64,000 nucleotides of DNA from Symbiodinium natans. Taxonomy: Eukaryota; Sar; Dinophyceae; Suessiales; Symbiodiniaceae. The position numbers were made by a program, and so were the translations under genes. Positions within the stretch are counted from its first letter, which is position 1; the number at the start of each line of letters is the position of its first letter. The DNA lies in the NCBI GenBank assembly GCA_905221605.1, contig CAJNDS010002083.1:304287-368286 (forward strand). The letters are read 5' to 3'. Shown piece after piece: positions 36,201-47,231 of the stretch. Under the pieces are notes generated by a model. The model was not told the origin of the DNA and searched no databases. It saw nothing but the letters and a program-made list of their open reading frames with translations.

Positions 36201-37157
36201 GTTCAGGGGGTTGAAAGGTTTAAGGGTAAAGGGGGTTTAAGGGTGTAGGAGACTAGGGGTTTAAGGAATTAGGGTTCGAGGGTTCAAGGATTTAAGGGTC
36301 TAGGGTTGAAGAGTTTGCGGGTTTAATAGGGTCAGGAGGTTTTGTAGGATTTATGGCTCAGGGTAAGGGTTTGAGGCTTGAAGGGATTTACGGGTTTGGT
36401 TTAAGGGTTGAAGGGTTGACAGTTTTGAGGGTTCAGGGGATTTAAGGGTTTAAGGGTTTAGGGTTCAGGGTTTGAGGGTTTAAGGGTTTAAGGGTTTAAG
36501 GTTTAATTAAAGGTTAAGGCTTTAAGGGTTTAAGGGTTTTGGGGGATTTAACGGCAGGAGGGTTTAGGGGTTGTGGGTTCAGGGATTTAAGAGTTCAGAT
36601 GTTTAGGTTTGAGGTTTAAGGTTTTCGGGTTTAAGAGGTTTGAAGGTGTTGTCTTTGCGTGTTTGTGTGTTTGTTTGTTTGCTTGCTTGCTTGCTTGCTT
36701 GCTTGTTTGCTTGTCTGCTTGTCTGTTTGTTCGTTCGTTTGCTTGCTTGTTTGTTTGTTTGTTTGTTTGTCTGTTTGAAGTTTAAGGGTTTAGGGTTTCG
36801 GGCTTTTGGGCTTTCTACTTTCAAGCTAAGGCTTGCGCAGGCTTCCTGGTGGAACGAACATTTTCAGACTCTTTTGGGCGTATGCGCTCGAGATTGGAGG
36901 TACATCCCCCACAAGACCCTCATCGGCAAGGACGGCAAGGTGGGTCGAGGGGTGGCCTTTTCTCTAGCAAGGCAAGGGCCTGGGCAGGGGGTGGCCAAGC
37001 TCTTCAGGGCAATGTCGTGCAAGAAGTGGGAAGCCTTGTTAAGCCCCAAGATGTAGACGCGCATCGTCGGGTCTGCGTGCCTCTTCCCGGGAAATCGCAG
37101 GTCGTCAAGAACTTCGATGGCGTAAATTTGGCATCCGATGTTGCGGCGCTCCTTTAG
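33291..37157 (+). CDS. thioredoxin-fold protein, complete six-exon gene
   Basis: Exons 33291-33347, 34554-34629, 34757-34874, 35852-35929, 36900-36939 and 37101-37157 join into 141 residues, ATG to TAG. The N-terminus MGGNSS fits an N-myristoylation signal, so membrane attachment is possible (inference). The fold shows as beta strand KPVVIDFYA (34-42), active-site region ending CGPA (48-51), strand NAIFLLVNV (65-73), the IP of a cis-proline loop at YIPHKTLI (111-118, Pro113) and GKVVKNFDG. The spacing resembles tryparedoxin, nucleoredoxin or TlpA-like thioredoxins, which reduce disulfides. Donors are GT, GA, GT, GC and GT. With the GA-AG junction the motif reads SKAC, lacking the first cysteine of CxxC; a nearby junction would change this. 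The introns are full of telomere-like units. The fold is sure, the substrate unknown, and the ATG could instead be an internal methionine of a longer protein. Confidence 0.8.
34185..34260. repeat. GAGAGAGG purine repeat
   Basis: About seven GAGAGGGA-type units in an intron of the thioredoxin-fold gene. Confidence 0.9.
35676..35843. repeat. CCCTAAG and CCCTAAA array before an exon
   Basis: About 23 heptamers, first mostly CCCTAAG then CCCTAAA, end eight bases before the acceptor of exon 4 of the thioredoxin-fold gene. Confidence 0.95.
35940..36600. repeat. long degenerate G-rich tract after an exon
   Basis: TTTAGGG units decay into TTTAAGGG, TTCAGGGG and GGGTTTAATGG variants for over 600 bases after exon 4. 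It is the most degenerate array in the window. Confidence 0.9.
36655..36778. repeat. TTTG and CTTG tetranucleotide repeat
   Basis: About 30 tetramers, mainly GCTT and GTTT, inside the same intron of the thioredoxin-fold gene. Confidence 0.9.
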
Positions 37158-37900
37158 GGAGTCCACCGCCTGCAGCGCAAGCTTTCCGTTGGGCAAAGGT
37201 CCTGACAGGTCCCGCCAGCCTTAAGTGACGACTGCCGCTGACTCTGAGTCAGTGGCGGGTTCTGAGACAAGGTGGGCGGGACCTTGCCAGACCGACGCGC
37301 TCGGGAAGAGAGGGCTTTACCCGTCTTTGCGCGCTTCGCAGTTTGAAAAAGGCAGAAGCCAGGCAGGTGTGCAAGCCTAGACAAAATGGCGGAGCGTCTT
37401 CTTGTCAAGTTCCCCAACCGAAGCCCGCAATTTTCAAGCTGCCATCTTTAACTGTCCTTGAAGGCTGGGCAGTGCGGAGCTATTTGGACTTGCTCCCTTG
37501 GAACTTCTGCAGCCAACGCCAGAAACCCGTTGTAGGAACCTCAAGACCCGAAAAGCCAAGACCACGAACACACCCCAAGCTCCGCCATCCCAAGCCCCTG
37601 GACCCCAAAAAAAAACACCCACAAGCGCCCGACAAGACAAGCTTGATGTCACGTGTGACGCCATGGGCTTCCCGCGCTCGGCTCCTCGCCAAGCTTCGCC
37701 CTTACGCCGTGGCAGGGGCAGAAGAGGCAGGAGTGTGCGATGGGAAAGCACCCAGCTGTTCCAGCCTTGCACGCCCGACACCCTAAACCGACAAACTCGG
37801 CGGAGGGAACCCGAAGCTCTTTAGGGTGAGGGTGTTCTGTGCCCCTCGTTTTTTCATGGGTGTTTGGGCTTGGGGTCGTCAGGGCTGAACCCTGCGACGA

Positions 37901-38000
37901 NNNNNNNNNNNNNNNNNNNNNNNNNNNNNNNNNNNNNNNNNNNNNNNNNNNNNNNNNNNNNNNNNNNNNNNNNNNNNNNNNNNNNNNNNNNNNNNNNNNN
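37901..38000. other. assembly gap of 100 N
   Basis: Exactly 100 unknown bases, the usual placeholder for a scaffold join of unknown true length. Order and orientation across it depend on the assembly. Confidence 0.99.
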
Positions 38001-38149
38001 AAACCCTCCCCTGAGAAAAGCTGCCCGGAACTTGAAGGACTGCTTACAAGAAGGGGTTTCAAGCTCCCTTCGATTCCCTTCGAATCGAATCGGTGAATGC
38101 CTCCGGAAGAATCAATCCAAAACGTAGTATCGTGTTCTTATGTTGTTTT

Positions 38150-38560
38150 TGGGGGGTCCCCCTCCCCCCTACCACAACAATGCCGACATGACGTTTTTTC
38201 TCTTTACTTGAATGTTCTCCATTGCTTCGGTAGGAAACCCTCTATTTTCTCAAGCTTGCGCGGGAAAAATGCAACAAGGGGTGCCCTCCCCCCCTCCCCG
38301 CCCTCCCCCCACCCCCTCCATTTGTAAGCACCACGCTCGCATGACGGGTTTGGAAGGATCCATACTTCTGTTTCTTACTGCAAGTTCCCTCTTCATTGCA
38401 ACATACAAGTCCTCGTCATGGGCTGATGTTCCTTCTTTTCAAGGCAGGGTTTCAACAATGAAGGAGGGGCGTTGAGCCCAACCCCCCCATCTATTCGTCT
38501 ATTTGTAACCACAATGCTCGCACGACGAGTTTGGAAGGGGTTTCCATGCATTTACTGCAA
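38150..38560 (-). repeat. degenerate copies of the G-tract satellite, inverted
   Basis: Two or three units carry a poly-C run followed by TTTGTAACCACAATGCTCGC. This is the complement of a segment of the 130-base units at 56.1-56.9 kb (GTGAGCATTGTGGTTGCAAA then poly-G). Confidence 0.6.
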
Positions 38561-40284
38561 GTCTGTTCATGGAATGATCCTCTTTACAAAGCAAGTTTGC
38601 ACAGGCTAAAGAAACATATGCAATTGGGTTGGTTGAAAGGGGACCTGAGGGCCTTAGGCTTTAAGTTTAAACGGTCTTCGGCATTTGGCTGCATTCTTGT
38701 TTTCCACTGGTTTCTGACTCGGTCTTTGTCGTTTTCTGACTCAGTCGGTCCCCCTAAAGGACCTCCTGAGAAAATGCTGAAATCTGGGTGCCATGGGGCA
38801 GTACCCTTTCCAGAGCCAAAAACATCGGTTTCTTGGCCGTTTGTCTGCTGCACCCCTGACCCCGGCCCCGTTTACCCGACACGACCCTCCCCCTTTCCTA
38901 AATCCTGTATACCCCGAAGCCCCAAACCATCTACAAGCCCAAACCCCACAAGCCCAAACCCCACAAGCCCGAAGCCCGAAGTCTCGGATTCAAGAAGCCC
39001 GTAACCCTTTGCCAGCGGAGGCCGGCCGAGCGCCCCTGGCGCTGCTCCCCGAGGCCGGCCTTTGGACCCGTTTTGAACCCTTAGGCTTGTTCTGGTGCAG
39101 GGTTCAGGGTTAAAAGGGCGCTTCGCAACAGGGGAGTGGGGGGGGGCTTAAGAGAAGGCTTTTTGTCAGAGGTTTTGGCTTCCGGGGTTTGGGGTATAGG
39201 ATTGATGGGATTTTTTTGGGGGGGATAGAAAGAGGTTTCGAGCGAATGTACTGGGGGCTTCGGGCTTGAGGGTTTCATTACGTCGGGCCCCGGGCTCTTC
39301 TTGGCTCTGTTTCATTGTCGGAAGGGTGCCTCAAAGTTGGGACCCAAGATCTTTGGCAGGTTCCACAAGCTTCCGGAAGGTAGGTCGCAGCACAATCTGC
39401 AAAGGCGCCATGTGCTCCCCCCTCCCTTTTTGCGAGGTCTGCGGCCACGTTCGAGGATTCGGCCCTGCGGACCTGCGCCTGCTCTTGGCGGCGTATGCCG
39501 GCCACGGTCAGGCGCTGCAGCTGAGGCCTGGGTTTGCGGGTTTAGCCGGGCTAGCAGCCGTTCGTGCTGTGGAGCCGCCTTCGAGAGCCCTCAGAGGCAC
39601 CGAACGCCTGAGCTTGATTTCCTCCCACTTTCAGACCGTGTGACCGTGGAATGGTTGCAGGCAAGTTAGTCTAAAGTGCTGTCTATGCTTGCCCACAAGT
39701 GTGTTTGGGCACCCTAAACCCTCAGTGTCCAAAGCAATGGACCTGCAGCTTTCAATGATCCCAGGCTTACGTCCCTTGCAGCAGACGCCCCCAAATACTA
39801 GCTCATGTGCAATGCTAATCATTGCTAATCCTCGTAGAATTCAGAGTGTGAGGCAAAATGTTTCCAGTCGATGCGCCCAGAACTTCAACGCCCCCTAAAC
39901 TAGACTCAGACCCACAAACCCATTGCCCAAGCCCTGAACCCTGAAGCTGCAAAGCAAGCTCCAGAAGCCTTCAGTCCCACGCAAGGCAAAGCCAGAGCCC
40001 CGCAACAGCAAGCAAGGCTGGGAAATCAGGGTGGGGGACACCTGTGCGTGCTTCTTCTGGCAGTTCTCCACTTTGGCACCTGACCTACAGTCGCCTCATT
40101 GATCGGGTCGGGGCACTGTGTTCAGCTCTCAGGGTTGCGGTTCCACGAATTTCGAGGGTTTGCTGCAGGACGTGCCGGAAGCTACAGTGACGCTGCAGGT
40201 CTGGACATCCGCCACATCGTTCGGGAAGCAAGAGTCATAATCAGTCAGCTAAGCTTTAGTCTGTCCATCAGGGCCTTTCCCTTG

Positions 40285-40356
40285 GACTTGATGTGATTTT
40301 CATGGATCAGCTATGCACTTAGATAGACTTGATGTGAATTTCATGGATCAGCTATG
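40285..40356. repeat. 31-base tandem duplication
   Basis: GACTTGATGTGATTTTCATG and following bases occur twice, 41 bases apart, with one or two differences. Confidence 0.9.
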
Positions 40357-40487
40357 GAACATGCAGGAAAGCAGAAGAACCGCTTTGTGTAACCCCCCCC
40401 CCCCTCCCAACGGTGGTTCGCAGCAGTCTTCCTCAACCTCTGCCTGCTGCCTCCGCCTGTGTCTGTGGGCCTGAAACGGCCCCGCAA

Positions 40488-40570
40488 AAAAAAGAAAGAA
40501 AGAACTAAAAGAAAGGAAAGGAAAGGAAAGGAAAGGAAAGGAAAGGAAAGGAAAGGAAAGGAAGAAAGAA
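40488..40570. repeat. GGAAA pentanucleotide microsatellite
   Basis: About ten GGAAA units flanked by AAAGA units, in the same region that precedes the helical-repeat gene. Confidence 0.95.
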
Positions 40571-40770
40571 AGAGAAGAGTAATCTTGCACCTATACACTC
40601 ATGAGCACGCATGTACATGGAGACATGCAGCATGCATTGTGCTCGCACGGTCCATACCTAGCTGACAGTCATGTCTGTCGAAGCCAGCGGGTTAGGACCT
40701 CGGCGCTTGACCTGATGCCTAGGTCCTGAAGCTCAAGCATGCGTGCATGCGACTGCTTTGTAGGGTTGAG

Positions 40771-43418
40771 TCCCGAGCTCCAATCTCTTGCCAGAGGACC
40801 TCGTCTTGCAGCTGCTGGTGGGCGGCTCGCGGCTCGGCACTCCGCAGCAGCTTCTGGAGACGGGGGAGGCCAGGGTTGGCGGACCTCGAGGGGCTTTCAG
40901 GATACACGGTGCTTGGCCCGAAGATCAGCTGAGGTCCGAGCTCAACTAGTCTTAAACGCTCTTACCCTCAGAACATCAAAGCCATCATGACGCTGCCTGC
41001 TCATAGCCGGTACAAGCTTGACAATACACGAGTGCCCTCGAAATCGATCGATTCGATGGATGGCAGCCCCTAAACCCTCAAACCTGGGCATAGGCCTCCT
41101 TTAGTAGCTTTGGGTCTGCCTTGAACTGCATGCAGGTGGTCTCCATCCACGCGCCATGCACCCTGACTTGAGCTTGCGTTGCTTTCTGCTCTCGACGTGT
41201 AGCAAATCAAGCCCAGGGCTCATTTTGCCTGCCCTGGGCTCCTTGCGGACTCGCACACTTCTGCTCAACAAAGGCCAACCAAAGCCAAACATGTTCTCGT
41301 TCAGCAGTTCCTGAGATTCAAGCAGTCGGAATCCTCTGGGCCACTCCTGGATCCCGGTCGAAGATGCACGCCAGAAGCTTTTGCTCAGGTCCTGGTGCCA
41401 CAAGTCGCCGAAAGCAGATCTTCGAAACCCGCAACCAGAAACCCAAAAACGCATCTCGGCCCTAGATGTGCCGGTGCCGAGGCAGCTCTCAGCTAGCGGG
41501 CGAGCGGCAGACTCAGTTACCTCCTTCAGCTCCCCTCTCCATGACCATGTGTGACTATGCGAGACCATAGTCATGTCTCATCAAATCAGAGGCCTTCAGA
41601 AGCTCCCGACCCTGAACCTTCAACTCCAGACCATTGTGCTGCACCTTCAGTCGCCGAGCCCCCCCCAAAACCCTAAAACTGCAAAACCCTTCGGCTTTCC
41701 CCTAAACCGCCCGAGGTTCTGGGTGGTCTTCGCCGAGCGCGTCACGCGCCTGGCCGGCGGAGAGGGGCTGGAGGGCCGGCAGATGGCCTGGGCTGGGCGC
41801 CTCAGGGCCTTGAGGGCTGATTTAGGATTTAGGGGTTTAGGGGTTTAGGGGTTTAGGGGTTTAGGGGTTTAGGGGTTTAGGGGTTTAGGGGTTTAGGGGT
41901 TTAGGGGTTTAGGGGTTCAGGTTGATTGCCTGGGCGGCTCAGTAGACGGTTCTGTGTTTTTGAGGGTTTAGTCCAGTTAGGGTTGCGTGCTTGGGTTACA
42001 AGGGGCGGTCGCGATTGCTTGCAGAGCAACCTGCAGTCCCTGGCTTATTGAGGTAGATGGAGAGGTGGAGCTTCAGGATCTCTTGACAGCTTCATTGCTT
42101 GAGGAGTCGGTCCTTGCTTTCCTTGGTTTGGTTTTTGGCCTGCTTGGCTTTTGATTCTGGGTTTGGGGGGCGAGCAGGTTGGGTTAACGATGCAGGAGTC
42201 GTGGCTTCACGTGGTTGCCGCGGGTCCATTTTTTCACTGTGAACAGTCGGAGGGTTTTGACATTGCTTCTAGGGACTCATAGGTCTTGTGTCTGAAATCG
42301 AAGCTGCATGATGCAAGTCACGTCTCTTTTTGCATCTCACTAAACTCTCCCGATGATACATGTACTGTACCAGCCCTTGGCGGCTTGCCAACGCAAGTTT
42401 CGGAGGAAGAAGCCATGCAGCAAAGTTTGTTGTTGTGCCTTGTCCTTCTCAGAAGAAGAGTGTCTCCCTGTTGCCGGAAAAAAGTAATCACGTTTTGCTG
42501 CTTAATCCTACCAGGGGGGCGGAAGTTTTGACAGCACGAGTTTTGAAACATGTGCTCAAAGCCGCGTGATCGAAGCAGTTCCAGTGACGCTGGTGGTGCT
42601 GAGGTCTTTGCCACCTGTGCACGCTGGACCCGACGATGCTTCGCAATCGAATCGCCGAGCTGGGGTCACATGATTCGAGACCTGGCTTTCGTCAGAGCTT
42701 TGAACTTTGGGAAGTCGAGGACTGTAGGTGAAGAATTTCAGCAGACTCAGTGAACATGGGTGGCGTGCTACCTTGATCCAGTTCTAGGTCCTGCATGCAC
42801 GAATACCTGCGACAAATCGAATTTGGAGCGCCTGCTCGAAGATGCCTCAGCAGAAGCACATGAGGATGGGAGTATCTGACGAGATTTCCATCATAAGCCG
42901 CAGCCAACACTTGACCAAACTAGCTATGATACAAAGTTGTGCTCCGAGTCAGCATACAAGCGCTTCCGGCCATTCTTTCGGCACTCACCCATGGCAAGTC
43001 ATAGGGCAAGTCTTGAGATCGAAAGCTTAAGCGCTTTCAGGTTCAAGGTTCTGGGTTCAGGGTAAAGGGCCATGCCCAGCCCCCAACAACCCCCCCCTCG
43101 AAGGAACGCTGGGTGGCAGACTGGCCGAGCCGGAGAACTTGGACAAGCTTGAGCTGTCAGAGGCGAAGTTTACGGTGCCAAAGTCCTATGCAACAATGTA
43201 TACATGTGTTGATACATGGAGATTCTTATGCCGACCGCGTGTCAAATATTCAAATAGCTTCCCTCCCCCCCCAAGTAACTGCAGCCCGGCTGTCTTTTCA
43301 AAACCTGCAAGCAGCGCGAATCTCGGAATTTTCACCCACGCCTGAGGCTGTCAGCCATTTGGTCTTCATAAGGGAAGATCACCGTGTAGGGGCTGAGTGG
43401 CGGAGGGCTTTCTGTGGA

Positions 43419-43463
<45 letters not shown>

Positions 43464-46400
43464 CAACGTTCACATGAGGTCATGTAAGCTGAGGCAGGGT
43501 CGCACTAGACAACCCAACCTGTCAGAGGACTATTGCCTTGACAGTACACGCCGCGCTCCCTCGGATGGTATAACCCAAGAGGGCACAGGCTCAACAGTGA
43601 CAAAGCCAGCCCCCACTCTACAAAATCTGGCATGCCATCACGCGAGTGACACAGGGCCAAACCCGTCACCAGAGCATCAGGACATCTACTGAACTTCACT
43701 TGAGCATATCATTGAGTTGATCGAGATAGGTCTGTGGATGACTAACTCCTTACATAATCTACGTGCGCCACCTGGGAGAACTCACTGCTTCCTCGCCTAG
43801 CTTCCGATTTCATGTGCAGCTGGGGTCTACAGAGACAGCGTTCCGTTTCGGAGGATCCTCTTACCCCTCTTTCCCTCTTTTCTTTCGGCTCCCCGACAAG
43901 GGCCGACCTCCAAATGCCCCCGCATCTACTCGAAACCGCAAACCCCAAATCCCTCAACCCTGCGCCCTGACCCCTAACCTCCCCCGCATGTGCTCGAAAC
44001 TCTAAACCCTTAACCCTAAACACATCCCTAAACCCCAAAATCCCTAAACCCTGAACCCTAAAACCCTCAACCCTACGCCCTAACCCTGAACCCTGAAGCC
44101 TAAACCCTGAACCCCAACATCCCTAAACCCTAAAGACCCTAAAACCCGAAACCCTAACCCTCAACCCCAAACCCTAGAACCCTAAAACCCTCAACCCTTA
44201 TATTGGTTGGTGGTCTCTTTAAGCAGGGTTTCTGTTTTGTAGGGGTTTCTTAGTGGGGTATCTAAGGGCCCCTACACCCTAAACCCTAAAACCCAAAACC
44301 CAAAACCCAAAACCCTAAACCCTAAACCCGGCATAAGGGTAACAGATAAAGCCTTTCCAACTCAAGCCCCTGGGAGGTGGTGGCTTTGGCCAAGGATGCG
44401 GCGCACCTCGGAGAGCCCCAGTTGAGGACTCGGGTTTTGGGGTTTAGGGTTTAGGGTTTAGGGTTTAGGGGTTTTAGGGTTTAGGGTTTTGGGGTTTGGG
44501 GTTTGGGGTTTAGGGTTTAGGGTTTTGAGGGCCTTCAAAAGGGTCTCACGGGAAGGAAAGGGTTTAGGGTTTTAGGGTTCAAAGGGGGGGGGTTTCAGGG
44601 TTCGGGGTACAGAAGTTGAAGAGCCTAGGAAAGAGGAGGATTTCAGGTTTCGGGGTTTGGGGTTTAGGGGTTTAGGGGTTTAGGGGTTTAGGGGTTTAGG
44701 GGTTTAGGGGTTTAGGGGTTTAGGGGTTTAGGGGTTTAGGGGTTTAGGGGTTTAGGGGTTTAGGGGTTTAGGGGTTTAGGGGTTTAGGGGGGGTTTAGGG
44801 GGTTTAGGGGTTTAGGGGTTTAGGGGTTTAGGGGTGGGGTTTAGGGGTTTAGGGGTTTAGGGGTTTTAGGGGTTTGGGGGTTTTGGGGTTTTGGGGTTTT
44901 GGGGTTTTGGGGTTTTGGGGTTTTGGGGTTTTGGGGTTTTGGGGTTTAGGGGTTTAGGGTTTAGGGTTTGGGGTACTAGTATGCCAGAGAGCCGATGTCC
45001 CACGAGCACCGCGAGCCGGTGAACCTTAAACCCTAAACCCTAAACACCCTAAACCCTAAACCCTAAAACCCTACACCCTAAACCCAAACCCTAAATCCTA
45101 AAACCCTAAACCCTACACCCTAAACCCTAAACCCTAAACCCTAAACCCGAAACCCGAAACTCTAAACCCTAAACCCTCCCTACCAAGGGGCCCTGAGCAG
45201 GCTCGCAGCTGCCATCGGCCACCGGGTCGGCATGCCGGGGAGCGGTGGCGCCAAAGATCTCTGCTTGCAAAGACTGGGCGATTGTACTATGGGGGTTCAG
45301 GGTTTAAGGTTTAGGGCTGAGGGTTTAGGGTTTAGGGTTTAGGACGGAATAGTTACTAGTAGTATTCCCTTATGGTCCCTTTGTACCTATATAACCCCCC
45401 AAAACCCTGTTCTAATTACTAAGCCCCCTAATGTAGGCGGCTCGTGAAGAGCGTCCCATGCAAGCTCTCTTGGGTTGTAAAGGCTTAGGAATTTATTATT
45501 TATTATCTGGATTCATCTTTGGAATCTCCGGAACATTCATATCAGTCCTTATAAGAATAGAATTATACTCAGCAGGAAATAGGATTATATCTCCAGAAAA
45601 TGGCTTTCTTATGATCTTCTTTTTAGTATTGCCTGGCTTGTTTGGACCTATCTTTCAAGGGTCTCCAGAAGTTTAAATCTAAGGGCCCAATCGGGACCAC
45701 AATTTCGGGAGTTGATCAAGTGCTGAAGGAGAAACCCGGCACCAAAAACGGCTGCTGCACTCTGCTACCAACCGGAGCACCATCAACTCCTCTGACTAGC
45801 TCCACAATTATTCTCTCCTAGAGCCGCTCCAGGACTTCCACCCAACAGTTCGTTTGGTTTTTGAAATCCTGAACTGAAATCCTGAACATAGCAGTGCCTG
45901 ACCGAACCTGCTGAGTTCCGTGCTCGATTGAATCCTGAAAAAATAGGAGGGTGAGCCTTGTCCCCGCGTAGTGACAGTCGCAGTCAGGACGGCGGAATGC
46001 ACGACTTGAGCCCCCAAGATCTCATCGACCTCATCGGCGCAGCGGGGTCGCTGGGCGGCCGGCTTCACATGATGACCCGAGCACTGTCGAACCAGCTGGA
46101 GCCTAGCCGCATGCCCAAGAGATAGGCATTTCTGCACAGTGCTGTTTGGGTGCAGAGGGAGGGAGAGCGGGAGGGAAGAAAGAAGAGCAAGCCAGCAAGC
46201 GCATCAATGCAGGTAGGCAGCCGAATTCTGAAAGGTGCAGCCCTGAAGCCCCGAACTTGACTTGTGGAGATTGATTGGGGCCTAAGGGCCCCCCACCCTC
46301 TTGAGGCTTGCCGGAGCTTCCCACGTCTTCATTGGTCCAACTCTGCTCGCACCTGGGGGCCTTGAGCCTACGCCGGAGTTTGGTCGCTTTGAGGGTTGGA

Positions 46401-46792
46401 ATTCTAGGCTTCGGGGTGCCCAATTGCCTTCGTTTGCTGGGGAGTTTGGCGTGATTTATCGGGTTTGGGTTTGGCGTGTGAAAACGGTAGGAGATGGCAG
46501 CGCTTTGGTTCCGGAGACCTCAAAACCCTATGACCCAAATCTGTACCAAGCCCCACACGGCCCCTAAACCCTAAATCGCCTAAAGCTTCAACCCTTGAGA
46601 GAGAAGCCCTCTAAGCCCATAAGCTCTCTAAGCCCATAAGCTCTCTAAGCCCTTAGCCCTAAGCCCTGAACCCTAAACCCTAAACCCTAAGCCCTAAACC
46701 CGAGTTAAGGAACATGTTCCCGCAGCGGCTGGCCGCCGCCCTGGAGGAGGCTCTGGCTGTGCGGCTGCGTTGCGAGCCGCCTCGGGCTCAGG
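40771..46792 (+). CDS. possible helical-repeat organellar RNA-binding protein (partial exon set)
   Basis: Exon candidates: 40771-40874 (LLPEDLVLQLLVGGSRLG), 40972-41065 (NIKAIMTLPAHSRYKLDNTR), 41716 to about 41820 (FWVVFAERVTRLAGGEGLEG then RQMAWAGRLRA), 43104-43177 (TLGGRLAEPENLDKLELSEA), 44367-44420 (PWEVVALAKDAAHLGEP), 45198 to about 45280 (RLAAAIGHRVGMPGSGG), 45988 to about 46122 (LSPQDLIDLIGAAGSLGGRL) and 46710-46792 (MFPQRLAAALEEALAVRLRC). The motif L-x-P-x-D-L followed by a small-residue helix resembles the repeats of FAST-kinase/RAP-type proteins that act on organelle RNA; this rests on general resemblance only. Phases agree for 40874 to 40972 and 44420 to 45198, and are unresolved elsewhere. 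The exon after 45,988 meets an in-frame TAG at 46,123-46,125 unless a GA or GC donor is used. Confidence 0.35.
41824..41931. repeat. TTTAGGGG octamer array
   Basis: About eleven GGGGTTTA octamers directly after an exon candidate. Octamers replace the usual heptamers here. Confidence 0.95.
43422..43461. repeat. CT dinucleotide microsatellite
   Basis: About twenty CT units without interruption. Confidence 0.98.
44030..44332. repeat. degenerate CCCTAAA array before an exon
   Basis: CCCTAAA, CCCTGAA, CCCAAAA and CCCTCAA units, interrupted by about 70 unique bases near 44,200-44,270, lead up to the exon candidate at 44,367. Confidence 0.9.
44421..45197. repeat. intron with opposed G-rich and C-rich arrays
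   Basis: The 5' side holds TTTAGGG, then about 30 TTTAGGGG octamers, then about eight TTTTGGGG octamers. After a loop of roughly 50 unique bases (44,974-45,023) the 3' side is CCCTAAA heptamers up to about 45,178. The two halves are near complements, so the RNA could fold donor side against acceptor side. Confidence 0.85.
45461..45676 (+). pseudogene. cox1: fragment of mitochondrial cox1 in nuclear DNA
   Basis: An AT-rich island reads LGIYYLLSGFIFGISGTFIS, VLIRIELYSAGNRIISPEN, GFLMIFFLVLPGLFG and PIFQGSPEV, then TAA. This follows the N-terminal part of cytochrome c oxidase subunit 1: the first membrane helix, the R-I-E-L-Y-S region and the LMIFFLVLPGLFG helix. Compared with the family, about ten residues are missing between SPEN and GFLM, and several between LFG and PIFQGSPEV, both without a frame change. 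The fragment covers a small part of the usual length of roughly 500 residues and cannot work as an oxidase. It lies between two exon candidates, probably in an intron. The likely origin is mitochondrial DNA transfer, possibly from an already rearranged mitochondrial fragment. Confidence 0.8.
46625..46705. repeat. CCCTAAG and CCCTAAA units before an exon
   Basis: Preceded by three AAGCTCTCTAAGCCCAT units, then CCCTAAA-type heptamers ending just before the TTAAG acceptor at 46,709. Confidence 0.85.
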
Positions 46793-46948
46793 GTTTAGGG
46801 CTTAGGGCTTAGGGCTTAGGGCTTAGGGCTTAGGGTTTATAGGGTTTAGGGTTTAGGGTTTATAGGGTTTAGGGTTTAGGGTTTATAGGGTTTAGGGTTT
46901 AGGCTTTAGGGTTTCGGGTTCAGGGTTTAGGGTTTCGGGCTTAGGGTT
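46793..46948. repeat. GCTTAGG and TTTATAGGG array flush with an exon
   Basis: The intron starts GTTTAGGG, continues as GCTTAGG heptamers, then a longer period of two TTTAGGG plus one TTTATAGGG unit. Confidence 0.9.
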
Positions 46949-47231
46949 CAGTTGGGTGAGCCCTGGAAGGGAGAGAGTCGGGAACGGGGCTTGAGGGTGC
47001 GGGGTTCATGCAGGAATGGCGAGCGGATTCTGGGAATTCTCCGACTTCTCCGTAAGGCTTTCAACCTGAAGGCCTTGTGGGGATTTGGGAGTTTTGTTTT
47101 TTTTAGATTCGGGTTCAAAGTAAAGGTTTTTTGAGGTTTTTACGGATTTTGTGTGTCCTGCGGAGAAGTTCCCTATGCCTGCTTCGGCAGGATTTAGGCT
47201 CAAAAGGCACAACTACACAACATGCCATGTG

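Larger units (their letters stand above)
37158..40770. other. intergenic or unresolved region with a few weak exon candidates
   Basis: Weak candidates are a possible first exon at about 37,386 (MAERLLVKFPNRSP, ATG in an AAAATGG context), an open stretch near 37,645 (SLMSRVTPWASRARLLAKLR), one near 39,014 (EAGRAPLALLPEAGLWTR) and one near 39,440 (GFGPADLRLLLAAYAGHGQA). None could be joined. The assembly gap lies within it. Confidence 0.4.
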
